NCBI GenBank assembly: GCA_964501785.1
Contig: CAZCUD010000001.1
Coordinates: forward strand, 1 to 64,000
Reading direction: 5' to 3'
Length of the DNA: 64,000 nt
Source of the DNA: DATBSK01 sp964501785
GTDB taxonomy: Bacteria > Actinomycetota > Acidimicrobiia > IMCC26256 > PALSA-555
Part shown: piece by piece, positions 1 to 15,142 of the stretch
Layout: each line of letters starts with the position of its first letter
Position numbering within the stretch: the stretch's first letter is position 1
Translations under genes and position numbers: made by a program
Notes under the pieces: generated by a model
Told to the model about the DNA's origin: nothing
The model's database searches: none
The model's input: the letters and a program-made list of their open reading frames with translations, nothing else

Positions 1-1
1 C

Positions 2-2830
<2,829 letters not shown>

Positions 2831-2835
2831 CAACG

Positions 2836-3336
2836 ATGGGTCGTCGGTATCGAAGCGCGCTGGCTGCGGTCACCGTCCTTGCGGCCGTCGGGGTGCCGTG
2901 GATCGTCGCGCCGAGCACGGTCGGCGCGGGGAACAGCGGGATCATCGAGGTCACGAAGGTGGTGGGTCCCGGCGCGCCCAGCGATCCGCTCTTCGTCGTC
3001 ACGGTCTCCTGCGAAGGGCTCGGCGACCAGGAAGTCGACTTCGGCCAGCTGGGCGGCGTCGAGATCGCGAACGTCCCGGCCGACTACCAGGGCACCTGCA
3101 CGTTCACCGAGACCACGACCTCGGGTGGCACCCCGTCGTATGCCTGCGACGGCCTGGACACCATCGACTGCGAGACGACCGACGGGCCTGACCCCACGGT
3201 CGTGTCGATCGACAACCCCGGCGTGGGTGTGATCGGCAATGTCACAGTCACCAACAGCTTCCAGCTGGGGTCGACCGAGCCCGATCCGGCCTCGGCCGCG
3301 CTCGCGCTCGAGGCGGCGCCCTCCTTCACCGGGTAG
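2836..3336 (+). CDS. Secreted DUF5979-like protein ending in Phe-Thr-Gly
   Basis: A 166-residue exported protein of unknown role. The ATG at 2836 has a strong GGAGGAG site at 2821-2827 overlapping the rpoC stop. Residues 1 to about 31 form a Sec signal peptide (basic RRYR, hydrophobic core, Ala-rich end near TVGA). The mature part looks like one repeat of the DUF5979 type (IEVTKVV, VSCEG, a CTFTET segment, closing TVTNSF), a beta-sandwich seen in surface proteins of Actinobacteria; four Cys could form two disulfides. There is no C-terminal membrane anchor. The chain stops at APSFTG, and the same last three residues occur on three other secreted proteins in this window. It separates rpoC from rpsL, which is unusual. 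Family assignment is from pattern recognition only. Confidence 0.75.
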   Translation: MGRRYRSALAAVTVLAAVGVPWIVAPSTVGAGNSGIIEVTKVVGPGAPSDPLFVVTVSCEGLGDQEVDFGQLGGVEIANVPADYQGTCTFTETTTSGGTPSYACDGLDTIDCETTDGPDPTVVSIDNPGVGVIGNVTVTNSFQLGSTEPDPASAALALEAAPSFTG

Positions 3337-3340
3337 CGAC

Positions 3341-3370
3341 TTCTCCCGACGACGGATGCTCGGCTATCCT
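3341..3370 (+). promoter_or_regulatory. Possible promoter for rpsL-rpsG
   Basis: TATCCT at 3365-3370 resembles a -10 box, with a weak TTCTCC 18 bases upstream. It lies about 95 bases before rpsL in the only gap that could hold a str-operon promoter. A small stem (GCCGC/GCGGC, 3382-3398) follows in the leader. The -35 match is poor, so this is tentative. Confidence 0.3.
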
Positions 3371-3465
3371 CATCCCCTCGTGCCGCCTTCCTCGCGGCGC
3401 TGTCCACTGTCCGCCGATCCGAACCCCACCGCCCGAACGCGGTGATCTGACGCGCGAGTAGGTCG

Positions 3466-3837
3466 ATGCCCACGATCCAGCAGCTGGTCCGCAAGGGCCG
3501 CCAGACCAAGCAGGAGAAGTCGAAGACTCCTGCGTTGAAGGGCTCGCCCCAGCGGCGAGGCGTCTGCACGCGCGTCTTCACGCACACGCCGAAGAAGCCC
3601 AACTCGGCCCTCCGCAAGGTCGCCCGCGTCCGGCTCACGTCGGGCATCGAGGTGACGGCCTACATCCCCGGCATCGGCCACAACCTCCAGGAGCACTCGA
3701 TCGTGCTCGTGCGTGGCGGCCGGGTGAAGGACCTCCCGGGCGTGCGCTACAAGATCATCCGCGGCGCCCTCGACGCGGCCGGCGTGTCCGACCGCAAGCA
3801 GGCTCGCAGCCGCTACGGCGCGAAGCGGGACGGCTAG
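3466..3837 (+). CDS. rpsL: 30S ribosomal protein S12
   Basis: S12, 123 residues, lines the decoding centre of the 30S subunit and helps set translational accuracy. The hallmark segments are intact: TPKKPNS with Lys43 and GRVKDLPG with Lys88, the two positions where substitutions classically give streptomycin resistance; both are wild-type lysines here. The start is an ATG with only a weak GTAGG upstream. It is followed two bases later by rpsG, giving the usual str-operon order. Confidence 0.98.
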   Translation: MPTIQQLVRKGRQTKQEKSKTPALKGSPQRRGVCTRVFTHTPKKPNSALRKVARVRLTSGIEVTAYIPGIGHNLQEHSIVLVRGGRVKDLPGVRYKIIRGALDAAGVSDRKQARSRYGAKRDG

Positions 3838-3839
3838 CC

Positions 3840-4310
3840 GTGCCTCGCAAGGGCCCCGCCTCTCGTCGCGACCTGCTGCCCGACCCGCGCTACCGCTCGG
3901 TCGTCGTCACGCAGCTGATCAACAAGGTGCTCCAGCGCGGCAAGCGCTCGATCGCCGAGAGCATCGTCTACGACGCGCTCACCGAGATCGAGCAGAAGAC
4001 CAACGGCGACCCGGTCACCGCGCTGAAGCGGGCGGTCGAGAACGTGCGGCCGCCGCTCGAGGTGAAGAGCCGTCGCGTCGGTGGTGCCACCTACCAGGTG
4101 CCGGTCGAAGTGCGTCCTCGGCGCGCCACCACGCTCGCGATCCGCTGGATCGTCGGGTACGCGCGTCAGCGGCGCGAGAAGACCATGGCGGAGCGACTCG
4201 CCGCCGAGCTGCTCGACGCGAGCAACGGGCTCGGCGCGGCCATCAAGCGCAAGGACGACCTGCAGAAGATGGCAGAGTCGAACAAGGCGTTCGCGCACTA
4301 CCGGTGGTGA
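3840..4310 (+). CDS. rpsG: 30S ribosomal protein S7
   Basis: S7, 156 residues, nucleates assembly of the 30S head and contacts the E-site tRNA. The GTG start lies two bases after the rpsL stop, so the pair is probably translationally coupled. The typical N-terminus (PRKGPASRRDLLPDPRY) and the ATYQVPVEV and AHYRW segments are present. Instead of leading directly into fusA it is followed by a large palindrome whose left arm begins inside the last codons of this gene. Confidence 0.98.
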   Translation: MPRKGPASRRDLLPDPRYRSVVVTQLINKVLQRGKRSIAESIVYDALTEIEQKTNGDPVTALKRAVENVRPPLEVKSRRVGGATYQVPVEVRPRRATTLAIRWIVGYARQRREKTMAERLAAELLDASNGLGAAIKRKDDLQKMAESNKAFAHYRW

Positions 4311-4599
4311 GTGCGATGTCACGCGTCTGACCCGCCGTTCGCCCCGCCCACCACCTCACGGCGGCGCGGGGCCGACCGGCGTCCGGGACACCGGCGGCGG
4401 GTGTTCACCCACGCCGGGGCCCGGCCCGAGCCCCTGCTCCCTCGCTTCGCTCGGTCGGGGCCGAGGGCCCCGGGTCTCGGACCACCCGGCGTCACGGGTT
4501 CACACCCGCCGCCGGTGTCCCGAACACCTGCCTCCTTCGTGGCCGACAGCGGTGGGCGGGGCGAAGTGAAGTCACAGCGTCACGGGCGTCGCACTCACC
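4306..4599. repeat. Giant nested palindrome between rpsG and fusA
   Basis: The 331-base gap has no gene but holds a nested inverted repeat. Perfect arms pair as follows: 4306-4316 with 4589-4599 (11 bp), 4338-4352 with 4551-4565 (15 bp), 4385-4404 with 4502-4521 (20 bp), and 4407-4418 with 4485-4499 (12 bp with a short bulge). The centre (4428-4480) holds a smaller hairpin resembling the repeat at 8414-8483. As RNA it would fold into a long near-continuous stem between two genes that are normally co-transcribed. There is no T-tract, so it is not a standard intrinsic terminator. It could be layered insertion of palindromic repeats or a regulatory structure; I cannot tell which. Confidence 0.85.
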
Positions 4600-4641
4600 C
4601 CCGGGTGCACGTTCGCTTGTGCGAGAGAAAGACGAAGAGAG

Positions 4642-6762
<2,121 letters not shown>

Positions 6763-6823
6763 CGCACCAGGGCATCCCCGGTCACCTCCACCAGGCAATC
6801 ACCACGAAAGGAACGGGCCAACC

Positions 6824-8011
<1,188 letters not shown>

Positions 8012-8027
8012 GGACGAGGCACTCGAG

Positions 8028-8354
8028 ATGGCGAGCAGCAGCGGCCAGAAGATCCGGATCCGGCTCAAGGCCTACGACCACGAGATCATCGACCAGTCGA
8101 CGAAGAAGATCGTCGAGACGGTCGTGCGGACCCAGGCCAAGGTGCGCGGCCCCGTGCCCCTGCCGACCGAGGTGCGGAAGTTCTGCGTGATCCGCTCGCC
8201 GCACGTCGACAAGGACAGCCGCGAGCACTTCGAGATGCGGATCCACAAGCGCCTGCTCGACATCGTCGAGCCCACCGGCAAGACGGTCGAGTCGCTCCAG
8301 CGGCTCGACCTGCCGGCCGGGGTCGACATCGAGATCAAGATCCAGCAGGCCTGA
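8028..8354 (+). CDS. rpsJ: 30S ribosomal protein S10 / NusJ
   Basis: S10, 108 residues, is a 30S head protein that also partners NusB in antitermination. The ATG at 8028 gives the family N-terminus (KIRIRLKAYDHEIID), and GGGACGAGG lies just upstream; more upstream in-frame starts fall inside tuf. It is attached to the tuf end. In most bacteria it heads the S10 operon and is followed directly by rplC, but here 1.7 kb with an antisense gene intervenes. Confidence 0.97.
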   Translation: MASSSGQKIRIRLKAYDHEIIDQSTKKIVETVVRTQAKVRGPVPLPTEVRKFCVIRSPHVDKDSREHFEMRIHKRLLDIVEPTGKTVESLQRLDLPAGVDIEIKIQQA

Positions 8355-8357
8355 ACC

Positions 8358-8374
8358 GCGGGCTGAACGCCCGC
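8358..8374 (+). terminator. Small GC hairpin after rpsJ
   Basis: GCGGGC and GCCCGC flank a five-base loop starting three bases after the rpsJ stop. No T-run follows, so this is at best a weak or factor-assisted transcript end for the tuf-rpsJ message. Confidence 0.3.
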
Positions 8375-8413
8375 CGTCCGGCACGCCGGGGTGCGCTCGT
8401 CGCCTCGCCTTCC

Positions 8414-8483
8414 GGACGTCGAGCCCCGGCTCCCTCGCTCGCGGGCTCGCTCGGTCGGGGCTTCGCCCTGGGTCTCGACGTCC
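8414..8483. repeat. Palindromic repeat element, second copy
   Basis: Perfect 10-base outer arms (GGACGTCGAG at 8414-8423 and CTCGACGTCC at 8474-8483) enclose an inner GCCCCG/CGGGGC stem and a CTCGCTCGCGGGCTCGCTCGG core. The interior closely matches the centre of the rpsG-fusA palindrome (about 4428-4480), sharing GCTCCCTCGCT, CGCTCGGTCGGGGC and GGGTCTCG in the same order. The rest of the 8355-8599 gap shows no gene. This looks like a dispersed palindromic repeat of the REP/MITE kind. Confidence 0.7.
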
Positions 8484-8599
8484 TACGGCGAACTGGCTCC
8501 TCGCGACCCCGTCGCACCCGACGTCGGGCTCCGCGTCGCTTCGACCGCGTCAAGCACGGGGTCGGCACTCCGAGCGCTCGGGCTACCTCACTTGCGGCG

Positions 8600-9823
8600 T
8601 CAGCCGGTGAAGCGGATCTCGGTGATGATCGGGGTGACTGGGGTGAGGGGTGAGCACGCGTCGGTGTCGGGGTCGTAGGTGATCACGACCTCGCCGTTGC
8701 CGCCCCCGGTTGCGCTCGAGCCGATCTCGGTGCCTCCCGCGGCGATGAACGACGAGCCGCCGCCGCCGCCGGAGCTGTCGGGGCTGCCGCCGTCACCGAA
8801 CGGGAAGGCTCCGCCGCCGCCCGCGCCGTAGCCGCCGCCACCGCCGCCCCCACCGCTGACGGTGCCGCCGCCACCACCACCGAACCCGGGACCGCCGCCG
8901 CCGCCGCCGGCCATGGGCTGCCCGAGATGACCGTCGCCGCCGTCGCCTCCGTCGGGACTGCCGCTGCCACCGTCACCGGCGGTCTGTCCGCCGGACACCG
9001 TGCCGGCGCCGGGTGCGCCTGTGCCGGTGCCGCCGTCGCCGCCGTCCTCCGCGGTCCCCGTGGGCACGCCGGCGCCACCGCCTCCGCCACCGATCCCGCC
9101 CGCACCATTGCCACCCGCTCCGGCTTCGTTCGGCCCGGCGCCGCCGGTGCCCACGCCGCCGCCGCCCCCGCCGCCGTTGTCGTCGAGCGATGCGCTCGCG
9201 CCCGCGCCGCCGTCGCCGCCGGCGGTGCCACCACCACCACCGGAGGCGGTTCCGCCTCCGGCTTGCGCATCCTCGCCCGGGACCCCGGCGTCACCGCCGT
9301 CGGTGCCGGTGCCGGGGTACCCACCGGCGCCCCCTCCGCCGCCACCCGCGACGACGAGCGGCGCAACCGCGCCGCTCGTGTTGGCGACGACCGATGCGCC
9401 GCCGCCGCCACCGCCGCCGTTGGGCTGGCCGCCGGCGCCGCCGCCGCCACCGCCGCCGAACCCGCCGTCCCCACCGATCCCCGTCGTGGGCTCCTGCGGG
9501 TTGCCGTCATCTCCGCGGCCACCGACGAGGACGAACAGCGTGTCGCCGGGCGCCACCGGCACCCGTGCGTTGACGATCGCGCCGGCGCCCCCGGTCCCGG
9601 CGAGCGGAGGATCCAGGAGGTTCCTGCCGTCACCGCCGGCCCCGCCCTGGGCTTCGATCGTCACGAAGCAGATGTCAGCGGGGACGTCGAACGAGTCGAC
9701 CTCACCGGTGAAGGGGAAGGCCTCGCTGATGGGTGCGGCCCCGGCCGGACCCCCGAGACCGATCGCCACCGCGGCGCCGACCACGACCAACGACGCCCCC
9801 AGCCCTGCTGTCCGACCCCGCAT
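8600..9823 (-). CDS. Secreted glycine-rich protein ending in Phe-Thr-Gly
   Basis: A 407-residue exported protein made mostly of Gly-rich sequence. The ATG is preceded on its strand by GGGGGGA. Residues 1 to about 29 form a signal peptide ending in GPAGAA. A short beta-type module follows (FPFTGEVDSFDVPADICFV, then IEAQGGAGG), then about 300 residues of Gly/Ala/Asp repeats including LVVAGGGGGG, and a closing VVITYD strand with a Cys. The chain ends EIRFTG. The same architecture and ending occur in the genes at 23883 and 24847. It lies antisense between rpsJ and rplC and so breaks the S10 operon. The family is widespread in surface-exposed bacterial proteins, but its role is unknown; matrix or adhesion is a guess. 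Confidence 0.8.
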   Translation of the reverse strand: MRGRTAGLGASLVVVGAAVAIGLGGPAGAAPISEAFPFTGEVDSFDVPADICFVTIEAQGGAGGDGRNLLDPPLAGTGGAGAIVNARVPVAPGDTLFVLVGGRGDDGNPQEPTTGIGGDGGFGGGGGGGAGGQPNGGGGGGGASVVANTSGAVAPLVVAGGGGGGAGGYPGTGTDGGDAGVPGEDAQAGGGTASGGGGGTAGGDGGAGASASLDDNGGGGGGGVGTGGAGPNEAGAGGNGAGGIGGGGGGAGVPTGTAEDGGDGGTGTGAPGAGTVSGGQTAGDGGSGSPDGGDGGDGHLGQPMAGGGGGGPGFGGGGGGTVSGGGGGGGGYGAGGGGAFPFGDGGSPDSSGGGGGSSFIAAGGTEIGSSATGGGNGEVVITYDPDTDACSPLTPVTPIITEIRFTG

Positions 9824-10087
9824 CGATCCCCCCGCCGTCGAGCCGCCCTCGATCGGGGAACCCTAGTCCCCGCCTGGAAACACAGAGTGTCCAGCCAGTA
9901 GATTTGACCTTCGCGCCTGGGGCCTGCTTCGCCCCGGGACGACCGACCGGACGATTCGCCAACCGACGTCCGCGAAGGCTGCGCTCCTCGCGCAGAACCA
10001 CGCGGCACAACCGACAGACGCTCCGCCGGCTCACCGGGCCGGGGGAGCGTTCGCGTGAGAGCACGAGACGAAGAGGCACGACGACAC
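9824..10087. other. Divergent control region between the glycine-rich gene and rplC
   Basis: This 264-base gap has no gene. It must hold the promoter of the leftward secreted-protein gene and the promoter of the rplC-to-map operon, since rplC is cut off from rpsJ. Visible features are a TTGACC at 9904-9909 without a convincing -10 partner, a stem around 9872-9892 (CTGG..ACAC/GTGT.CCAG), and a GGGGC/GCCCC stem near 9920-9935. I cannot place either promoter with confidence. Confidence 0.4.
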
Positions 10088-10894
10088 ATGGCTGCCAAGG
10101 GGATCCTCGGGCGCAAGCTCGGCATGACCCAGATCTGGGACGCGGACAATCGCGTGGTCCCGGTGACGGTCATCGAGGCCGGGCCCTGTCGCGTCGTGCA
10201 GCTCAAGACCCCCGAGCGCGACGGCTACGCGGCCGTGCAGCTCGCGTACGGCACGACGAAGCAGTCGCGCCTCTCGAAGCCCGAGCTGGGGCACCTCGCC
10301 AAGAGCGGCGCCGACCCGTCGCGTGATCTGGCGGAGCTGCGGGTCGACGACCTCGCGGGCTACGAGGTCGGACAGGTCATCGCGGCCGACGTGTTCGACG
10401 CCGGTGACCGCGTCGACGTGACCGGCGTCAGCAAGGGCAAGGGCTTCACCGGTGTCATGCAACGCCACAACTTCAAGGGCCAGGGCGCCAGCCACGGCAA
10501 CCACAAGAAGCACCGCGCGCCGGGCGCGATCGGTGCGTGCGCGACGCCGGCGCGGGTCTTCAAGGGCGTGCGGATGGCGGGCCAGCACGGCGCGCGCAAG
10601 GTGACGACGCTCAACCTCGAGGTCGTCGAGGGCGATCCCGAGCGCGGCCTGATCCTCGTCAAGGGATCCGTGCCCGGTGCCAACGGGAGCCTCGTGCTGG
10701 TGCGCAACGCGGTGAAGGGCCCCGACGTCGCTCCCTACGAGCCGAGGGCCAAGGCCCCGGCCGAGGAAGCGCCGGTGGAGGAGACGGCTGTGCAGGACGA
10801 CGGAGCGCAGGCCGACCCGGATGAGGAGCGAGCGCCCGCGGAGGCGGTACCCGCCGGAGCAGCGAGCGACTCCGAAGAGCAGGTGAACGCGTGA
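10088..10894 (+). CDS. rplC: 50S ribosomal protein L3, with acidic C-terminal tail
   Basis: L3, 268 residues, is an early-assembling 50S protein that reaches the peptidyl transferase centre. The ATG at 10088 gives the canonical AAKGILGRKLGMTQIWD start. The conserved loop (KGKGFTGVMQRHNF, GASHGNHKKHRAPGAIG) is intact. After about residue 210 comes a tail of roughly 60 residues rich in Glu, Ala and Pro that most L3 proteins lack. The stop overlaps the rplD start. Confidence 0.97.
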   Translation: MAAKGILGRKLGMTQIWDADNRVVPVTVIEAGPCRVVQLKTPERDGYAAVQLAYGTTKQSRLSKPELGHLAKSGADPSRDLAELRVDDLAGYEVGQVIAADVFDAGDRVDVTGVSKGKGFTGVMQRHNFKGQGASHGNHKKHRAPGAIGACATPARVFKGVRMAGQHGARKVTTLNLEVVEGDPERGLILVKGSVPGANGSLVLVRNAVKGPDVAPYEPRAKAPAEEAPVEETAVQDDGAQADPDEERAPAEAVPAGAASDSEEQVNA

Positions 10895-11616
10895 AGGTCG
10901 ACGTCGTCTCCACGAGCGGCGCGAACGCAGGGAGCGCCGAGCTGCCCGACGATCTCTTCGGCATCGAGCCGAACACCGCGGTGCTGCACCAGGTCGTCAC
11001 GGCCCAGCTCGGGCATCGACGGGCCGGCAGCCACAGCACCAAGACCCGTGCCGAGGTCGCCGGCGGTGGGGCGAAGCCGTGGCGACAGAAGGGCACCGGG
11101 CGCGCCCGGCACGGCTCGATCCGATCGCCGCAGTGGCGCGGCGGTGGCATCGCGCACGGCCCCAAGCCCCGCGACTACTCCGAGCGCACCCCGAAGAAGA
11201 TGGTGCGCCTCGCCCTGAAGTCGGCGTTGTCCGACCGGGCCGCGGAGTCGAAGATCAAGGTCGTCGACGGCTGGGGCATCGACGAGCCGAAGACGAAGCA
11301 GGGCATCGCGGTCCTCGAGGGTCTCGGGCTGCGCCCGAAGGGCGAGCGCGCGCCGCGCGTGCTGGTGGTCCTCGATCGCAGCGAGCACGCGGTCTGGAAG
11401 TCGTTCCGCAACCTCGGTGAGCGGGTCCAGATCGTCATCCCCGACGAGCTCAACGCCTACGACGTCCTCGTCAACGACTGGCTCGTCTTCTCGAAGGCGA
11501 CGCTCGACGCGACCGTCGAGCGGTTCTCGAAGCCGGCGTCATCGAGCTCGACGCCGAAGTCGGAGCCGGCCCCGGCCGCCGCGAGCGACGCAGCAGAGCC
11601 GGAGGCGGCCGAATGA
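10891..11616 (+). CDS. rplD: 50S ribosomal protein L4
   Basis: L4, 241 residues, lines the peptide exit tunnel; in some bacteria it also represses its own operon. The GTG start overlaps the rplC stop by four bases. The tunnel loop signature is present (KTRAEVAGGGAKPWRQKGTG, then GSIRSPQWRGGG). The last 30 or so residues are a low-complexity Ser/Pro/Ala/Glu tail, like the tails on L3 and S3 here. Confidence 0.97.
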   Translation: MKVDVVSTSGANAGSAELPDDLFGIEPNTAVLHQVVTAQLGHRRAGSHSTKTRAEVAGGGAKPWRQKGTGRARHGSIRSPQWRGGGIAHGPKPRDYSERTPKKMVRLALKSALSDRAAESKIKVVDGWGIDEPKTKQGIAVLEGLGLRPKGERAPRVLVVLDRSEHAVWKSFRNLGERVQIVIPDELNAYDVLVNDWLVFSKATLDATVERFSKPASSSSTPKSEPAPAAASDAAEPEAAE

Positions 11617-11906
11617 AGCGCGACGCGCGTGACGTGATCCTGCGGCCGGTGGTGTCCGAGAAGTCGTACGCGGCGTTCGACGAGAACGTCTACACGTTCG
11701 TCGTCGCCGAGGACGCCAACAAGGTCGAGATCCGCCAGGCCATCGAAGAGATCTTCAACGTCAAGGTCACCAACGTGAACACCCTGAACCGCAACGGGAA
11801 GCGCAAGCGCAACCGACGTACGGGCAACTGGGGTCAGCGCGCGGGTCAGAAGCGGGCGATCGTCTCCCTCGCCGAGGGCGACACGATCGAGATCTTCGGG
11901 AGCTGA
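11613..11906 (+). CDS. rplW: 50S ribosomal protein L23
   Basis: L23, 97 residues, sits at the exit of the peptide tunnel and is the docking site for trigger factor and SRP. The family start (RDVILRPVVSEKSYA) and the basic NRNGKRKRNRRTG loop are present. The ATG overlaps the rplD stop by four bases (ATGA). Confidence 0.97.
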   Translation: MKRDARDVILRPVVSEKSYAAFDENVYTFVVAEDANKVEIRQAIEEIFNVKVTNVNTLNRNGKRKRNRRTGNWGQRAGQKRAIVSLAEGDTIEIFGS

Positions 11907-11908
11907 CG

Positions 11909-12745
11909 ATGGCGATCCGCAAGCGCAAGCCCACCAGCCCCGGCCGCCGGTTCCAGACCGTCTCCGACTTCGCCGAGGTCACGCGCGACCGTCCCGAGAA
12001 GTCGCTGACCCGCTCCAAGCCGAAGACGGGTGGTCGCAACGCGTACGGCCGCATGACGTCGCGTCACCGCGGCGGTGGCCACAAGCAGAAGTACCGCCAG
12101 GTCGACTTCCGTCGCGACAAGGACGGGATCCCCGCGAAGGTGGCATCGATCGAGTACGACCCCAACCGCAACGCGCGCATCGCGCTGCTGCACTACCGCG
12201 ACGGCGAGAAGCGCTACATCATCGCCCCGCAGGGCCTCGAGGTCGGCGACCTGCTCCAGAGCGGGCACGGCGCCGAGATCCGAGCCGGCAACGCGCTCCC
12301 GCTGCGCTACATCCCGGTCGGCACCACCGTGCACAACGTCGAGCTCAAGCCCGGCGCGGGCGGGAAGCTCGGGCGGGGTGCGGGCGCGGCGATCCAGCTC
12401 GTCGCCAAGGAGGGGGCGCACGCGACGCTGCGGCTCCCGTCCACGGAGATGCGGCGGGTCGCGATCGACTGCCGGGCCACGATCGGCGCCGTCGGCAACG
12501 CCGAGGCCTCGCTCGTCAAGGTCGGCAAGGCGGGCCGCAACCGGTGGAAGGGCAAGCGGCCCCACACCCGTGGTGTGGCGATGAACCCGGTCGACCACCC
12601 GCTGGGTGGTGGCGAGGGCAAGAGCTCGGGTGGACGCCACCCGGTCTCGCCCTGGGGCAAGCCGGAGGGCCGCACGCGCAAGAAGGGCAAGAAGTCCGAC
12701 GAGATGATCATCCGGCGCCGCCGCAGTCGCGGCAGCCGGCGCTAG
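11909..12745 (+). CDS. rplB: 50S ribosomal protein L2
   Basis: L2, 278 residues, helps join the subunits and shape the peptidyl transferase centre. Diagnostic segments are GRNAYGRMTSRHRGGGHK and the C-terminal PVDHPLGGGEGK, which contains the conserved functional histidine. The protein is of standard length and follows rplW by two bases. Confidence 0.98.
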   Translation: MAIRKRKPTSPGRRFQTVSDFAEVTRDRPEKSLTRSKPKTGGRNAYGRMTSRHRGGGHKQKYRQVDFRRDKDGIPAKVASIEYDPNRNARIALLHYRDGEKRYIIAPQGLEVGDLLQSGHGAEIRAGNALPLRYIPVGTTVHNVELKPGAGGKLGRGAGAAIQLVAKEGAHATLRLPSTEMRRVAIDCRATIGAVGNAEASLVKVGKAGRNRWKGKRPHTRGVAMNPVDHPLGGGEGKSSGGRHPVSPWGKPEGRTRKKGKKSDEMIIRRRRSRGSRR

Positions 12746-12762
12746 GCGAGCAGGGAGCATCC

Positions 12763-13041
12763 ATGCCGCGCAGCCTGAAGAAGGGCCCGTTCGTCGACGA
12801 CCACCTCGCGAAGAAGGTGGAGGCGATGAACGCGTCCGGCGACCGCAAGGTGATCAAGACGTGGTCGCGTCGTTCGACGATCACGCCCGACATGGTCGGC
12901 CACACCCTCGCAGTCCACGACGGCCGCAAGCACGTGCCCGTGTACATCAGCGAGGCGATGGTCGGACACAAGCTGGGCGAGTTCGCGCCGACGCGCACGT
13001 TCCGGTTCCACGCCGGCCAAGAGCGAAGCGTGAGGCGCTGA
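12763..13041 (+). CDS. rpsS: 30S ribosomal protein S19
   Basis: S19, 92 residues, forms a 30S head complex with S13 and takes part in a bridge to the 50S subunit. PRSLKKGPFVDDHL starts at the ATG at 12763, preceded by AGGGAG; longer in-frame extensions lie inside rplB and are rejected. The conserved TWSRRSTI and GHKLGEFAPTRTF segments are present. Confidence 0.97.
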   Translation: MPRSLKKGPFVDDHLAKKVEAMNASGDRKVIKTWSRRSTITPDMVGHTLAVHDGRKHVPVYISEAMVGHKLGEFAPTRTFRFHAGQERSVRR

Positions 13042-13042
13042 C

Positions 13043-13785
13043 GTGGCCGCAGCGATCACCGACGCACCCCGCGAGACGGTCGCCCGTCTGCGCCACCTGC
13101 GGACGTCCCCGACCAAGGTCAGGCCCGTCCTGCAGCTCATCGCGGGCCAGGACGTCATGACCGCGCGCGACACGCTGCGGCTCAGCGACCGCGCCATCAC
13201 CCGCGAGATCTCGAAGCTGCTCGACTCGGCCGTGGCCAACGCCGAGCACAACGACAACATCCCCGAGGACGAGCTCTACGTCGCCCGCGCCTTCGCCGAC
13301 GAGGGCCCGACGCTGAAGCGCTGGCGTCCGCGGGCACGCGGTCGGGGCACGCGCATCCGCAAGCGCACCACGCACCTGACGATCGTCGTCGCTCGGCTCG
13401 ACGAGGACCGGCTGGAGCAGCGACGTCAGGCCGAGGTGGGCGGCCGTGGTCCGCGACGCATCGGCCGCCGCCGACCGGCGGCACCCGTCGAGGACCACGA
13501 CCACGAGCACGACCACGAGCACGACCACGACGAAGAAGGCGACGAGGGCGCGGCCCCCGTCGCGAAGAAGACGGCCAAGAAGGCCACCAAGAAGACGGCC
13601 AAGAAGGCCGGCCCCGAGAAGTCGACGGCGAAGAAGGCCACCAAGTCGACGAAGTCCACGAAGAAGGCCGCCGAGAAGTCGACGACCAAGAAGTCGACCG
13701 CGAAGAAGACGAGCGCGAAGAAGACGGCGAAGAAGGCCACCAAGAAGTCGACCGGCGACACGGGCGACCGAGAGCAGGACAGCTG

Positions 13786-13786
<1 letters not shown>
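13043..13786 (+). CDS. rplV: 50S ribosomal protein L22 with His-rich and histone-like tail
   Basis: L22 contacts all domains of 23S rRNA and lines the exit tunnel. Residues 1 to about 120 are the ordinary domain (RTSPTKVRPVL, LKRWRPRARGRGTRI, HLTIVVA). The protein is 247 residues, about twice the usual length. Residues 151-163 are almost only His, Asp and Glu (DHDHEHDHEHDHD), a likely metal-binding stretch. Residues about 174-240 are Lys/Ala/Thr repeats of the KKATKKTAKKA type, as in histone H1-like nucleoid proteins. The GTG start lies one base after the rpsS stop, and the end shares one base with the rpsC start, so the tail is genuinely part of the frame. What the tail does is unknown. Confidence 0.95.
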
Positions 13787-14712
<926 letters not shown>

Positions 14713-14723
14713 GGAAGCTCCAG

Positions 14724-15140
14724 ATGTTGATGCCGAAGAAGGTCAAGCACCGCAAGGTGCAGCGCGGGCGGCTCCGCGGCGCGGCCAAGGGTGGCACGCG
14801 CGTCCACTTCGGCGACTTCGGGATCCAGGCCCTCGAGGCCGGGTGGATCACGAACCGCCAGATCGAAGCCGCTCGAATCGCGATGACCCGTCACATCAAG
14901 CGTGGCGGGAAGGTGTGGATCACCGTCTTCCCCGACAAGCCGGTCACCCAGAAGCCCGCGGAGACGCGCATGGGCTCCGGCAAGGGGAACCCGGAGCACT
15001 GGGTCGCGGTCGTGAAGCCGGGTCGGGTCATGTTCGAGCTCTCGGGCGTGCCCGAGGCGGTCGCGCGTGAGGCGATGCGTCTCGCCATGCACAAGCTGCC
15101 GATCAAGACGCGCTTCGTCGTGCGCACCGAGGAGGCGTAG
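14724..15140 (+). CDS. rplP: 50S ribosomal protein L16
   Basis: L16, 138 residues, lies near the A site and is needed for 50S function. The start MLMPKKVKHRKVQRG at 14724 has a GAGGAAG site just upstream. The segments GITNRQIEAARIAMTRHIKRG-like and KPAETRMGSGKGNPEHWV match the family (here the first reads WITNRQIEAARIAM). Confidence 0.97.
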   Translation: MLMPKKVKHRKVQRGRLRGAAKGGTRVHFGDFGIQALEAGWITNRQIEAARIAMTRHIKRGGKVWITVFPDKPVTQKPAETRMGSGKGNPEHWVAVVKPGRVMFELSGVPEAVAREAMRLAMHKLPIKTRFVVRTEEA

Positions 15141-15142
15141 CG

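Noticed and set aside
8700..9700. Repeated GCC/CCG blocks considered as a CRISPR or tandem array
   Set aside because: The periodicity is codon-level glycine repetition in one frame; there are no unique spacers of regular length.
9000..9866. Proline-rich and arginine-rich plus-strand frames opposite the glycine-rich gene
   Set aside because: Reverse complements of glycine codons give long proline runs. The minus-strand product has a signal peptide and family module, so the plus-strand frames are shadows.
9904..9932. TTGACC as the -35 box of an rplC promoter
   Set aside because: No acceptable -10 hexamer 16-19 bases downstream.
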